In this document: positions 1-8,946 of the stretch, piece after piece
Numbering within the stretch: position 1 is the stretch's first letter
Layout of the letters: each line of letters begins with the position of its first letter
Translations under genes and position numbers: made by a program
NCBI GenBank assembly: GCA_035304385.1
Contig: DATGQD010000030.1
Location: forward strand, 42,416 to 106,415
DNA length: 64,000 nt
Direction of reading: 5' to 3'
DNA from: ZC4RG29 sp035304385
GTDB taxonomy: Bacteria > Bacteroidota > Bacteroidia > Cytophagales > Cyclobacteriaceae
Notes under the pieces: generated by a model
The model's database searches: none
The model's input: the letters and a program-made list of their open reading frames with translations, nothing else
Told to the model about the DNA's origin: nothing

Positions 1-227
1 TCCACCGCCCGCTGGATTTTAGCCCCCACATTCTTCACCATCGTCACATATTGGGTATTCGTTGAAATACGGCTCGTATCGAGCACCTTTTCATATTGCT
101 CGTTCGCCAGCGGCAGTATCTCCTCATTGGATACCATGGCGAGCTGCCGCCTACCGGTTATCGGCACGGTAGCGCATGCATAGAGTATAACACCGGTTAA
201 AATCAGAATTGTGGCTTTTTTGATCAT
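1..227 (-). CDS. M48-family metallopeptidase lipoprotein, N-terminal part only
   Basis: The gene runs off the left edge of the window, so only about 75 residues from the ATG at 227 are visible. The start reads MIKKATILILTGVILYACAT, a lipoprotein signal with a lipobox cysteine at residue 18. It is followed by VPITGRRQLAMVSNEE, the segment that opens many M48 (LoiP/YcaL-like) periplasmic zinc proteases. The catalytic HExxH lies outside the window, so the family call rests on this N-terminal block alone. It is transcribed divergently from the FAH-family gene at 305. Such proteases are membrane-anchored quality-control enzymes of the envelope. Confidence 0.7.
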   Translation of the reverse strand, partial: MIKKATILILTGVILYACATVPITGRRQLAMVSNEEILPLANEQYEKVLDTSRISTNTQYVTMVKNVGAKIQRAV

Positions 228-304
228 GGCGCCTATTTTTGTGCTAAAATACGAATACGGGCCATTTTTGCTCATTCCCGGCACAACTCCCAAACCCAAC
301 CCCC

Positions 305-919
305 ATGAGAATATTTGCCGTCGGTAGAAATTACGTCGAGCACATTGAGGAACTGAACAACCAGCGCCCGGATGAGCCTGTAATCTTTACCAAGCCCGAT
401 ACGGCTCTTCTCAAAAATAATGCCCCCTTTTATTACCCCGACTTCTCCAGCGACGTCCACCATGAGGTGGAACTGATTCTTCGCATCTCGAAGGACGGCA
501 AAAACATTGTAGAGAAGTTTGCGCATAAGTATTACGATCGGATTGGCATAGGCATAGACTTCACAGCGCGTGACCTTCAATCAAAGCTTAAAGACAGAGG
601 TTTACCCTGGGATATCGCCAAAGGGTTCGACAGCTCCGCGCCCATTTCAACACGCTTTATCCCGGTACAAGAGTTTAGCGATGTTAGAAACATAAACTTC
701 CATCTTAATGTCGACGGCGTCCTGAAGCAGAAAGGGAATTCGTCGCTCATGCTATTTCCGTTCGATTACTTAATTTCGTATTTGTCGAGATTTTTTACAC
801 TGCGGGTTGGTGATTTAATTTTCACAGGAACCCCTAAGGGAGTTGGTCCTGTTACCATTGGGAATCTGTTGACGGCGTATATTGAAAATGAGAAGCTTTT
901 GGAATTTGAAGTCCGGTAA
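305..919 (+). CDS. Fumarylacetoacetate hydrolase (FAH) family protein
   Basis: This 204-residue protein has the compact FAH fold typical of the short YcgM-like members. It starts MRIFAVGRNYVEH. The metal-binding stretch HHEVELILRI (near residue 52) carries the paired acidic residues of the family. FTARDLQSKLK and a GTPKGVG motif near residue 175 are also family hallmarks. Members act on fumarylpyruvate, acylpyruvates or oxaloacetate in the cytoplasm, and the sequence alone does not fix the substrate. The 3' end overlaps the next gene (ATG at 888), so the two are probably translated from one transcript. Confidence 0.85.
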   Translation: MRIFAVGRNYVEHIEELNNQRPDEPVIFTKPDTALLKNNAPFYYPDFSSDVHHEVELILRISKDGKNIVEKFAHKYYDRIGIGIDFTARDLQSKLKDRGLPWDIAKGFDSSAPISTRFIPVQEFSDVRNINFHLNVDGVLKQKGNSSLMLFPFDYLISYLSRFFTLRVGDLIFTGTPKGVGPVTIGNLLTAYIENEKLLEFEVR

Positions 920-2828
920 CCTGGCGTTATTGGTTATTGGGATGACCGTGTCTGGCGCCAGGGCGCAGTACAGTGAACCGGAGATGCGGTTTACACACGA
1001 GGAAAAGTACCTGTATCCCGTGAACCCAGGCAGCCCCGGCTCGCTCGCCGGGAACATGGGCGAGCTGCGCACGTCGCACTTCCATTCAGGGATAGACATT
1101 CGCACCAATAACCAAATCGGTCTTCCGGTTGTGGCCAGCAAGTCGGGCTATGTCTCGCGAATAGGCATGAGCCCAAGCGGATTCGGCAACGTGATCTACG
1201 TTACCCATCCCGACGGCAACACAACCGTATACGCCCACCTCGACCGCTTCGTAGATCGGCTTGCCGAATACGTTAGAAAAGAACAATACCGGAAAAAAAC
1301 TTTTTACATCGATCTGCGCCCCACCAGAAACGCGTTCCCGGTTAAGCAAGGCGAGTTGATCGGGATCTCTGGAAACACGGGAAGCTCCGGTGGTCCTCAC
1401 CTGCATTTTGATATTCGTGATCGCAACAATCACGCGCTTAACCCGCTGGACTTCGGCTTCGATGAGATCATCGACGAAATCCCTCCCGTTGTGGAGAAGG
1501 TAGCGCTGATCACCCTGGATCCTGACGCGCGCATCAACGACCGTTTTGGACGATTCGAGTTTTACGCCTATCGCAACGGCAACACTTACTCACTTCGCAC
1601 GCCGATACTCGCCCATGGAACGATCGGCATCGAGCTGCTTGCAAAAGACAAATTCAGGGCTCGCGATCCGTTCTTCGGCGGCGTTAACTTCATCGACGTA
1701 CAGGTGAACGACAGACCGTTTTTTCGCCAGGCGATAGAAAAGATCGATATCACCGAATCGCGCCGTATTCACACGTTGATGAACTACAAAACCCTGAACA
1801 CCACCGGCAAGCGGTTTTACAAGCTTTATATCGACGATGGCAATACCCTGCCCTACTACAAGATGTCGCCCACAAAAGGTCATCTTAATGTTCAGGGCGA
1901 AGGGGATGTGCGGGTAGAAGTGAAGATGAAGGACTCTTTTGCCAACACCAGCACATTAAACCTCACACTGAGGCCCTCTCCTCCAACGGAGCTCGTGAAG
2001 AACCTGCCTGCCGCAGGACCTTACCCAACGGGTGAAATTCTTGGTAACGTGCTCATGATCACCTCGCGCCCCGCGCCGGGTCCTGAGCAAAAGGCTTTTC
2101 TGTACGTCCGCGATGCCGTTGAAGAACTCGCGCCGGCATACGGCAACGAAGCCGGCGTCGTATACCTGGTTGATCTGAGAAAGACACTGCCCGACTCGGT
2201 AGTGGTTCACGATAAAACGTACGTCACGCATCTTCGCTCACGTATTCCTCCGTCTGTAGAATACAAATACTACAGCGACGACCTCAACATCACCTTCCCT
2301 GCCAGTGCGTTGTACGATACCTTGTACTTAAGCAGCTCTTACCGCTTTAATCCTTCCGACAGCACAGAGATCTATGTCATTGGCGACAAGGATATACCCC
2401 TCCGAAGCAATATTTCGGTTTCGCTCAAGACCAAAAAGTTCTACCTTCGAAGCAAACAGATCGGAATCTACCGCGTGGAAGGCAAGAGGAGAACATACCT
2501 CGGCGGTGCGTTCACCAACGGAAGGATATCCTTCCAAACACGTGAGTTCGGAGAGTTCACCGTGCTCACCGACGATACGCCGCCGACAATCCGCCCGGTG
2601 GCCGTCAACAGCACCGTCGCACGATTCCGGATCGGCGATGACCTTTCCGGCATCAGCACCTACGAGGCCACTATAGCAGGAGAATGGTTGCTCATGCACT
2701 ACGATGCCAAGTCGGGGTCGCTGTGGTCCGAAAAGCTGGAGAAATCCCTTCCACTAAAAGGTGAACTTGTACTCACCGTGCGCGACAATGCCGGCAACGC
2801 GCAGGTCTACAAACAAACAATACCATAG
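888..2828 (+). CDS. M23-family metallopeptidase, secreted
   Basis: The protein is about 646 residues from the ATG at 888; a TTG two codons upstream is less likely. An N-terminal signal peptide ends near ARAQ. The LytM/M23 domain lies at about residues 50-190 and shows both zinc motifs: HSGIDIR (HxxxD type) and GGPHLHFDIRD (HxH). The remaining roughly 450 residues are beta-rich and unassigned, which is usual for the large Bacteroidota M23 proteins. The likely role is cleavage of peptidoglycan cross-bridges in the periplasm. The start lies inside the end of the FAH gene and bcp follows closely, so this looks like one operon. Confidence 0.87.
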   Translation: MRSFWNLKSGNLALLVIGMTVSGARAQYSEPEMRFTHEEKYLYPVNPGSPGSLAGNMGELRTSHFHSGIDIRTNNQIGLPVVASKSGYVSRIGMSPSGFGNVIYVTHPDGNTTVYAHLDRFVDRLAEYVRKEQYRKKTFYIDLRPTRNAFPVKQGELIGISGNTGSSGGPHLHFDIRDRNNHALNPLDFGFDEIIDEIPPVVEKVALITLDPDARINDRFGRFEFYAYRNGNTYSLRTPILAHGTIGIELLAKDKFRARDPFFGGVNFIDVQVNDRPFFRQAIEKIDITESRRIHTLMNYKTLNTTGKRFYKLYIDDGNTLPYYKMSPTKGHLNVQGEGDVRVEVKMKDSFANTSTLNLTLRPSPPTELVKNLPAAGPYPTGEILGNVLMITSRPAPGPEQKAFLYVRDAVEELAPAYGNEAGVVYLVDLRKTLPDSVVVHDKTYVTHLRSRIPPSVEYKYYSDDLNITFPASALYDTLYLSSSYRFNPSDSTEIYVIGDKDIPLRSNISVSLKTKKFYLRSKQIGIYRVEGKRRTYLGGAFTNGRISFQTREFGEFTVLTDDTPPTIRPVAVNSTVARFRIGDDLSGISTYEATIAGEWLLMHYDAKSGSLWSEKLEKSLPLKGELVLTVRDNAGNAQVYKQTIP

Positions 2829-2835
2829 ACAGAAC

Positions 2836-3288
2836 ATGGAACTGAAGCCAGGCGACAAGGCGCCCGACTTTACCACGACCGACCAGGACGGCAGAAAGGT
2901 CAAATTATCTTCGTTGCGCGGAAAGAAAGTCGTGTTGTACTTCTACCCCCGCAACATGACACCCGGATGTACGGCCGAAGCCTGCAACTTGCGGGACAAT
3001 TACCGCGCGCTAACCCGGGCCGGCTATGAAGTTTTGGGAATAAGCACCGATTCTGAGCAATCGCACCAGAAATTTATCGCGAAAGAACGCCTCCCCTTCC
3101 GGCTCTTGTCGGATACCGACAAAACCGTTCACAACCTGTATGGGACCTGGGTGGAGAAGAAGCTGTACGGCCGAAAATACATGGGGACAGCCCGTAAGAC
3201 CTTTGTTATCGACGAAAAGGGCATCATCGAGCGCATCATCGACAAGGTAAAGACAAAGGACCACGCAGCGCAGATCCTTGAAAAATAG
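2836..3288 (+). CDS. bcp: Thioredoxin-dependent thiol peroxidase (Bcp/PrxQ)
   Basis: A 150-residue peroxiredoxin of the usual Bcp length. The start at 2836 gives MELKPGDKAPDFTT, the canonical N-terminus, and lies 7 bases after the M23 stop; reading further upstream would only add residues from the M23 region. The peroxidatic cysteine sits in TPGCTAEAC, with the resolving cysteine five residues later, which is the PrxQ arrangement. The enzyme reduces H2O2 and alkyl hydroperoxides in the cytoplasm using thioredoxin. Confidence 0.95.
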   Translation: MELKPGDKAPDFTTTDQDGRKVKLSSLRGKKVVLYFYPRNMTPGCTAEACNLRDNYRALTRAGYEVLGISTDSEQSHQKFIAKERLPFRLLSDTDKTVHNLYGTWVEKKLYGRKYMGTARKTFVIDEKGIIERIIDKVKTKDHAAQILEK

Positions 3289-3363
3289 TTGCAGACGCAC
3301 ATGCAGTCGCGAGGGTAACCGGTCCATCTGCTCCTAAAATTTGCAGCATCCTCATCGGGCCAT

Positions 3364-3371
3364 TATATTCG
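3364..3371 (+). promoter_or_regulatory. Candidate -7 element for transketolase N
   Basis: TATATTCG matches the Bacteroidota -7 consensus TAnnTTTG with one mismatch (C for T). It lies 15 bases before the ATG at 3387. No convincing -33 TTTG was identified. Confidence 0.4.
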
Positions 3372-3386
3372 CGCAAACAATAACCA

Positions 3387-4235
3387 ATGGCCCAACCCGA
3401 TCTAGATAAACTGAAGAAAATCTGTACACAAATCCGTCGCGATATTGTTCGCATGGTTCACGCCTGCCAGTCGGGACACCCTGGAGGCTCTCTCGGATGC
3501 ACGGAATTCTTCGTAGCCCTGTACTTCCACATAATGAAGCACGATCCTAAGTTCAATATGGAAGGACATGGGGAAGATCTTTTCTTCCTGTCAAACGGGC
3601 ACATCTCCCCTGTCTGGTACGCTACCCTCGCCCGGTCCGGATACTTCGAGGTCTCTGAATTGTCGACATTCCGGCGCATTAACTCGAGGTTGCAGGGCCA
3701 CCCGGCAACCCATGAAGGTTTACCGGGTATCAGAGTGGCCTCCGGTTCGCTGGGACAGGGATTGTCTGTCGCTATCGGCGCCGCACAGGCGAAAAAGCTT
3801 AACGGTGACGACCGGCTCGTCTATGTCTTAATGGGCGACGGCGAGCAGAACGAAGGCCAGATCTGGGAGGCGGCCACCTATGCGGTACACCATAAAGTGG
3901 ATAATCTTATTGCCACCATCGACCATAATGGCCAACAGATTGACGGCCCTACGAAGGAGGTGCTCGACCTCCGCGACCTTCGCAAGAAGTACGAAGCTTT
4001 CGGTTGGGAAGTCCAGGAATTTGATGGAAACAATCTCGAAGAAACGATCAAGTCCCTGGAAAATGCGCGCGCACTCGCACGGCGTGGCAAGCCCGTAGTC
4101 AACGTCATGAATACCGTGATGGGCAAGGGCGTCGACTTCATGGAAGGCTCACACAAGTGGCACGGCATCGCCCCCGACGACGCCCAACTGAGCCAGGCGC
4201 TGGCTCAACTGGAAGAGACGATTGGCGACTACTAA
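3387..4235 (+). CDS. Transketolase, N-terminal (ThDP-binding) subunit
   Basis: This 282-residue protein covers the pyrophosphate-binding half of transketolase. Seen: GHPGGSLG near residue 30, and the ThDP/Mg motif GDGEQNEGQIW followed at the expected spacing by DHNGQQIDG. With the C-terminal subunit at 5832 it would form a complete enzyme of the non-oxidative pentose phosphate pathway. Split transketolases are common in Bacteroidota and archaea. Here the halves are separated by about 1.6 kb containing a VWA gene read in the same direction. Confidence 0.95.
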   Translation: MAQPDLDKLKKICTQIRRDIVRMVHACQSGHPGGSLGCTEFFVALYFHIMKHDPKFNMEGHGEDLFFLSNGHISPVWYATLARSGYFEVSELSTFRRINSRLQGHPATHEGLPGIRVASGSLGQGLSVAIGAAQAKKLNGDDRLVYVLMGDGEQNEGQIWEAATYAVHHKVDNLIATIDHNGQQIDGPTKEVLDLRDLRKKYEAFGWEVQEFDGNNLEETIKSLENARALARRGKPVVNVMNTVMGKGVDFMEGSHKWHGIAPDDAQLSQALAQLEETIGDY

Positions 4236-4299
4236 GTCGCGGATACCGGCACTCTTCTTGCACTATGACACGGAAACGCCAGGGGCGTTCGTTATACTC

Positions 4300-5709
4300 T
4301 TGAAGAAGGTATTTTTCCCGTTTCAGGTGCGGTATTTAACGTTTTTTGTCGCGGTAATCGTCATCGTGGCGGCATCGGCATCGTCGCTGCTGGCACAACG
4401 TAAGGTTCAGCAAAAAGTACCCGAACGCACGCGTATCCTCTTCCTCCTGGATGGTTCCGGTTCGATGATGGGCATATGGAACAACGAGGAGTCTCGCATC
4501 GACGTCGCCAAACGCATCCTCACGCGCCTGGTGGATTCACTGCGGGCCAACGAAAACCTGGAACTCGCCCTGCGGGTATATGGCCACCGTTATCACCGGC
4601 AATCCAACAACTGCCAGGATACCAAGCTTGAAGTTCCCTTCGGTCCCCGCAATCACGACCAGATCATCGACAAGCTAAAAGAGATCGTTCCCAAAGGCGT
4701 AACGCCCATCACCTATTCGCTGCTTCAGGCGGCCACAGACTTTCCCGTCAGTCCCGGGTACCGCAACATTCTCATCCTGATCACCGATGGTGTTGAATCG
4801 TGTGAGGGAGACCCGTGCGCAACGTCTATTGAACTGCAACGACGCGGCGTGTTCCTCCGGCCCTTCATCATCGGATTGGGCTTGCAGGGTGGAAAAGCGC
4901 TTGAATGTGCAGGACAATATTTTGACTCCGGTAACTCGGGAAGTTTCAATAAGGTACTCAACGACGCGATTCAGACAACCTTCTCAACCACCAGCGTGAG
5001 CGTTGAACTTCTCGACAAGGACGGTAAGCCCAATGAAACCAACATTGACGTATCCTTTCTCAACGGGATGACCGGCACTCCGTTTTACGAGTTCGTTCAC
5101 TACCTGGATGCCAGGGGTCGCCCCGATTCCGTTAACATTGATCCCGTTAACAGTTACACCGTCGTTGTCAACACCGTACCGCCGGTCGTGCGGACGAACG
5201 TGAGCATTGTTAACGGCCGGCACAACGTCATATCCGTGCCGGTTCCCCAGGGAAATCTCATCGTCAAGCAAGACGGCCGTCGCGCGGGCTTTCAGGTGGT
5301 GGTCCGGACCGTTAACGATCACAAGATCATCAACACACAGGTGGCTAACGAGTCATTCCGATACCTTGCGGGTACTTACCGCATTGAGACGCTCACCCTC
5401 CCCAGGCGTCAGTTCGATGTCGTCATAGAGCCCGATAAGACCCGGACGATCGAGTTACCCGCCCCCGGACTCGTCAATATTAACACGGTATCACAGGGAT
5501 ACGGCAGCCTTTTCGAGATTATGGAAGACGGCACCGAACAGTGGGTATGCCACCTGGACCCCAACCGTTCCCAGCACAGCCTCACGCTCCTGCCGGGAAA
5601 ATACAAGGTCGCTTTCCGCGTGCGCGACTCGGGCGGCAGCAAATATACCGGTATCAAAGTATTTGAACTCTCGAGGGGGCAGACGATGAACCTTTCTGTC
5701 TTCGAGTGA
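4300..5709 (+). CDS. Secreted von Willebrand factor type A (VWA) domain protein
   Basis: About 469 residues from a TTG at 4300. The reading frame is open from a TTG at 4222, which overlaps the transketolase stop, and a GTG at 4327 is also possible. I chose 4300 because it gives a normal signal peptide (KKVFFPF, a hydrophobic core, then SSLLAQ). The VWA domain follows at once: FLLDGSGSM is the DxSxS MIDAS motif and LITDGVES supplies the later metal-site loop. The second half is beta-rich with no recognised family. It probably acts in the periplasm or at the surface as a metal-dependent adhesion or scaffold protein. Its place between the two transketolase halves is unexplained. Confidence 0.8.
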   Translation: MKKVFFPFQVRYLTFFVAVIVIVAASASSLLAQRKVQQKVPERTRILFLLDGSGSMMGIWNNEESRIDVAKRILTRLVDSLRANENLELALRVYGHRYHRQSNNCQDTKLEVPFGPRNHDQIIDKLKEIVPKGVTPITYSLLQAATDFPVSPGYRNILILITDGVESCEGDPCATSIELQRRGVFLRPFIIGLGLQGGKALECAGQYFDSGNSGSFNKVLNDAIQTTFSTTSVSVELLDKDGKPNETNIDVSFLNGMTGTPFYEFVHYLDARGRPDSVNIDPVNSYTVVVNTVPPVVRTNVSIVNGRHNVISVPVPQGNLIVKQDGRRAGFQVVVRTVNDHKIINTQVANESFRYLAGTYRIETLTLPRRQFDVVIEPDKTRTIELPAPGLVNINTVSQGYGSLFEIMEDGTEQWVCHLDPNRSQHSLTLLPGKYKVAFRVRDSGGSKYTGIKVFELSRGQTMNLSVFE

Positions 5710-5831
5710 CGCCTGACCTCCGGTTGCGCAGATTTCAACGACGTAATTTGCTCACGCGCTGGAAGAAACGGAAATAATTTCCGACTTTCGCGGCAACTCA
5801 ATTTTAATCGAAATTCTTTCAGGCTGATTCC

Positions 5832-6794
5832 ATGGCGACAAAATTTACGTACACCGAGAAGAAAGACACACGTTCCGGCTTTGGCGCCGGCTTGCTTGAA
5901 GTAGGCAGGAAACATTCCAATGTGGTTGGACTGTGCGCCGACCTGCTCGGATCCATGAAGATGGGCGATTTTAAGAAGGAATTTCCCGACCGGTTCTTTC
6001 AGGTCGGAATTGCCGAAGCCAATATGATGGGTCTGGCAGCTGGAATGGCTACCGTGGGCAAAATCCCCTTTACAGGAACGTTCGCGAATTTCTCCACAGG
6101 ACGCGTGTATGATCAGATACGGCAATCGATCGCATATTCCAACAAGAACGTGAAGATTTGCGCTTCGCACGCCGGCCTGACGCTCGGGGAAGACGGCGCC
6201 ACCCACCAGATTCTCGAAGACATTGGCATGATGAAAATGCTGCCCGGGATGACCGTGATCGTGCCGTGCGACTACAATCAGACCAAGGCCGCGACAATCG
6301 CCCTGGGCGAGCACGTCGGGCCGACCTATCTCCGGTTCGGACGTCCGAGCTGGCCTATTTTCACCGACCCTGACAAGCCGTTCACCATCGGCAAGGCCGA
6401 TACGCTCCTTCAAGGCAGCGATGTCACAATATTTGCGTGCGGCCACATGGTGTGGATTGCCATCGAGGCAGAAGCTGCGCTGGCTGAAATGGGGATCAGT
6501 GTCGAATTGATTAATGTTCATACGATAAAGCCGCTGGACGTCGAAGCTATTCTTGCTTCGGTACAAAAGACCGGCTGCGCCGTCACCTGCGAAGAACACC
6601 AGATCAACGGTGGCCTTGGCGATTCGGTCGCCCAGGTCCTCAGTCGTTTTCATCCTGCGCCGCTCGAGATGGTAGCCGTAAACGACAGCTTCGGCGAGAG
6701 CGGACAACCGCTCGAACTGCTGGAGAAATACGGGCTCAACACCCAGGCTATCGTTTCCGCCGTGCAGCGGTCGATAGCCCGGAAGAAAGCCTGA
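5832..6794 (+). CDS. Transketolase, C-terminal (pyrimidine-binding) subunit
   Basis: A 320-residue partner of the N-terminal half at 3387. It contains the Pyr domain (VGIAEANMMGLAAGMATVGKIPF, in which the E of GIAEA contacts the ThDP aminopyrimidine ring) and a C-terminal transketolase domain with ELINVHTIKPLD. The ATG at 5832 follows an AT-rich 122-base gap after the VWA gene, so it could have its own promoter or be read through. Deoxyxylulose-phosphate synthase is a single longer chain, so it is not that enzyme. Confidence 0.94.
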   Translation: MATKFTYTEKKDTRSGFGAGLLEVGRKHSNVVGLCADLLGSMKMGDFKKEFPDRFFQVGIAEANMMGLAAGMATVGKIPFTGTFANFSTGRVYDQIRQSIAYSNKNVKICASHAGLTLGEDGATHQILEDIGMMKMLPGMTVIVPCDYNQTKAATIALGEHVGPTYLRFGRPSWPIFTDPDKPFTIGKADTLLQGSDVTIFACGHMVWIAIEAEAALAEMGISVELINVHTIKPLDVEAILASVQKTGCAVTCEEHQINGGLGDSVAQVLSRFHPAPLEMVAVNDSFGESGQPLELLEKYGLNTQAIVSAVQRSIARKKA

Positions 6795-6874
6795 CTTTGA
6801 AGTGCAAGGAGCCGGTTTGCAGGACGTAATCCGGCATGGGCACAGTGATCGTTCTTACCCAAATTGACCGCCCA

Positions 6875-7318
6875 ATGGAAATCGACGTAAAGAGCGCCCC
6901 TATTCGCGACACCGAAAGCTTTGAAGCCTTTCGCGAACTGCTGCGATCGGTAAATCTTCCCTGCGACGACCTCTCCCTGGACCGCCATCTCCTTATCGGT
7001 TACTATGAGGACGACAGGTTGATCGGTACAGGCGCTTTAGAACTCTTCGGATCCTATGCCCTGCTGCGATCGCTCGCAGTAAAGGACGCCCTGCGCGGCC
7101 GCATGTTGGGATCGCGGATCACGGATGAACTCATCGAACTCGCGAGGGAAAACAAGATTACCCACATATATCTTTTAACCGAAACGGCGCGTCTGTTTTT
7201 CAAACGAAAGGGATTCGTCGAAGTCGACCGAAACGACGTCCCGGCAGAAGTGCAGGCATCCTCGGAATTCTCGGGCGTATGCAGCGACAGCGCCGTGTGT
7301 ATGGTGAAGGCGTTGTAG
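6875..7318 (+). CDS. GNAT acetyltransferase, ArsN2-like
   Basis: About 147 residues from the ATG at 6875; an in-frame ATG at 6836 would add 13 residues that do not resemble the family N-terminus. The layout matches ArsN2-type GNATs: LPCDDLSLDRHLL near residue 25, LLRSLAVKDALRGRMLGS as the acetyl-CoA loop, LLTETARLFFKRKGFVEVDR, and the C-terminal EFSGVCSDSAVCMVK. ArsN2 proteins are usually found near arsenic genes, but none are visible here, so the substrate is uncertain. It lies between transketolase and serA on the same strand. Confidence 0.72.
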   Translation: MEIDVKSAPIRDTESFEAFRELLRSVNLPCDDLSLDRHLLIGYYEDDRLIGTGALELFGSYALLRSLAVKDALRGRMLGSRITDELIELARENKITHIYLLTETARLFFKRKGFVEVDRNDVPAEVQASSEFSGVCSDSAVCMVKAL

Positions 7319-7348
7319 GTGAAGTGCAATTGAAAACTCTCAATACTA

Positions 7349-8578
7349 TTGGCCACTGAATTATCATATCCGAAGAATCGGATCAACATGCTCCTTCTCG
7401 AAAATGTCCATCCCGTTGCCGAGGCCCGGCTACGGGAAGAAGGATTCAACGTAGAGACGGTGGGAAAAGCGTTGTCGGAAGATGAATTGTGTGAGCGCAT
7501 CCGCGATGTGTCGGTGCTCGGCATCCGGTCGAAGACACAGGTAACGCGTCGCGTACTCGACCATGCGAATCGCCTCATGGTGATCGGCGCATTCTGTATC
7601 GGTACCAATCAGATTGACCTGAAAACAGCGACCGAAAAGGGCATCGCTGTCTTCAACGCCCCCTTCAGCAATACCCGCTCGGTAGTGGAGCTGGCTGTTG
7701 CCGAAATGATCATGCTCATTCGCAACATTCCCGACAAAGCTGCTAAGATGCATCAGGGCGTGTGGGAAAAGTCGGCCAAAGGAAGCCACGAAATACGCGG
7801 AAAGAATCTGGGCATTATCGGATACGGCAATATCGGTACGCAACTTTCCGTATTGGCAGAAGCCCTCGGGATGAAGGTGCTGTATTACGATCGCGAAGAA
7901 AAGCTCGCGCTGGGTAATGCCGTAAAGTGCCGGAGCATGGGCGAGTTGCTGGAAGAGGCTGACATCATCTCCCTGCATGTCGACGGACGCAAATCCAACG
8001 TCAACATGATCGGGCCGCGCGAGTTTCAGCAAATGAAGGACGGCGTAATATTCCTGAATCTGAGTCGCGGCCATATCGTCGATATTCAAGCGCTCAAAGA
8101 CAGCATCCTGTCGGGCAAAGTTGCCGGCTGCGGCATCGACGTGTTTCCGGAGGAGCCCGCGAGCAACGCTGAAGAATTCGTGTCTCCGCTTCGTGGTCTT
8201 CCCAATACAATTCTCACACCGCACATTGGCGGGAGTACATCGGAAGCACAGGAAAACATCGGCTACTTTGTACCGGCCAAGATTGCAGACTATATCAATA
8301 CGGGCAGCACGTCAAACAGCGTCAACTTCCCCAACCTCACACTGCCGACGTTAAAGAATGCGCACCGGCTGATCCATATTCACGAGAACGTTCCTGGCGT
8401 GCTGGCGCGCATCAACCACCTGCTGGCCGATAGCGGGATTAACATCGTTGGGCAATACCTGAAAACGAACGAGCAAATCGGTTATGTGATTACCGATATC
8501 GACAAGGCTTACGACAAAGAAGTGATTAAGGCGCTGCGCAAGATGGACAACACGATAAAGTTCAGAGTATTGTACTGA
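7349..8578 (+). CDS. serA: D-3-phosphoglycerate dehydrogenase
   Basis: 409 residues, collinear with E. coli SerA (410). It starts at a TTG: the residues after it (ATELSYPKNRINMLLLENVH) align with the E. coli N-terminus, which supports this non-ATG start. NAD-binding GYGNIGTQL lies near residue 155. The catalytic Arg is in LSRGHIVD, and TPHIGGST carries the catalytic His. A C-terminal ACT domain (HIHENVPGVLARIN to the end) suggests serine feedback. It catalyses the first step of serine synthesis. A SerC-like gene lies 368 bases downstream. Confidence 0.95.
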   Translation: MATELSYPKNRINMLLLENVHPVAEARLREEGFNVETVGKALSEDELCERIRDVSVLGIRSKTQVTRRVLDHANRLMVIGAFCIGTNQIDLKTATEKGIAVFNAPFSNTRSVVELAVAEMIMLIRNIPDKAAKMHQGVWEKSAKGSHEIRGKNLGIIGYGNIGTQLSVLAEALGMKVLYYDREEKLALGNAVKCRSMGELLEEADIISLHVDGRKSNVNMIGPREFQQMKDGVIFLNLSRGHIVDIQALKDSILSGKVAGCGIDVFPEEPASNAEEFVSPLRGLPNTILTPHIGGSTSEAQENIGYFVPAKIADYINTGSTSNSVNFPNLTLPTLKNAHRLIHIHENVPGVLARINHLLADSGINIVGQYLKTNEQIGYVITDIDKAYDKEVIKALRKMDNTIKFRVLY

Positions 8579-8946
8579 TTGCGCGGAAGTGTTTTTACCC
8601 AGGTAAAGGCAAAAAAAAAGAACCCACAGGACCCGGAGAGGTGTTTCTGAACCTCATAAAAGACAGGTTTTGAGCTGCCCTCAGTCGCAACCTTCCACTG
8701 TTATCCTGCTTTTAGGGCGAGGCCCCGAGAAAGTCGGGGTGAGGCCTGGTTTTGGCAAAGGACTTCACTCGGTATTGTTTTTCGTGTTAGGTTCAGCAAA
8801 CGTGTCCCGGATCCGAGTGGATTCACCGCTAAAATACGACAATAATGATTTAGCCCGACTCTTGATAAATTTCTAATTTTTCAACAAGCACGAAGAAACC
8901 CCAAACGCTCCCAGTCAGCCTCGAAAAATCGTACCTTTCGGACGCC
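8579..8946. other. 368-base gap with a possible structured RNA
   Basis: No convincing protein is encoded here. The region contains two strong inverted repeats: CCCCGA/TCGGGG with a GAAAG loop at 8723-8739, and CACTCGG/CCGAGTG at 8766-8772 and 8813-8819. On the minus strand there is a TATTTTAG box at 8829-8836, and a run of nine T residues (plus-strand A run near 8612) could end a transcript of about 220 nt. I could not match it to tmRNA, RNase P, SRP RNA or 6S RNA by eye. The right end holds the promoter of the gene at 8947. Confidence 0.3.
8932..8939 (+). promoter_or_regulatory. Candidate -7 element for the SerC-like gene
   Basis: TACCTTTC is close to the Bacteroidota consensus TAnnTTTG. 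Only seven bases separate it from the ATG at 8947, so the transcript would have almost no leader. Confidence 0.45.

Noticed and set aside
5409..6707. A 432-codon minus-strand reading frame opposite transketolase C
   Set aside because: It is the shadow of a strongly conserved gene in a GC-rich region and has no recognisable domain.
8600..8840. tmRNA, RNase P RNA, SRP RNA
   Set aside because: The diagnostic conserved blocks of these RNAs could not be found on either strand.
8670..8876. A 68-codon reading frame in the serA downstream gap
   Set aside because: It has no family resemblance and runs through the inverted repeats; a structured RNA or plain intergenic DNA is more likely.
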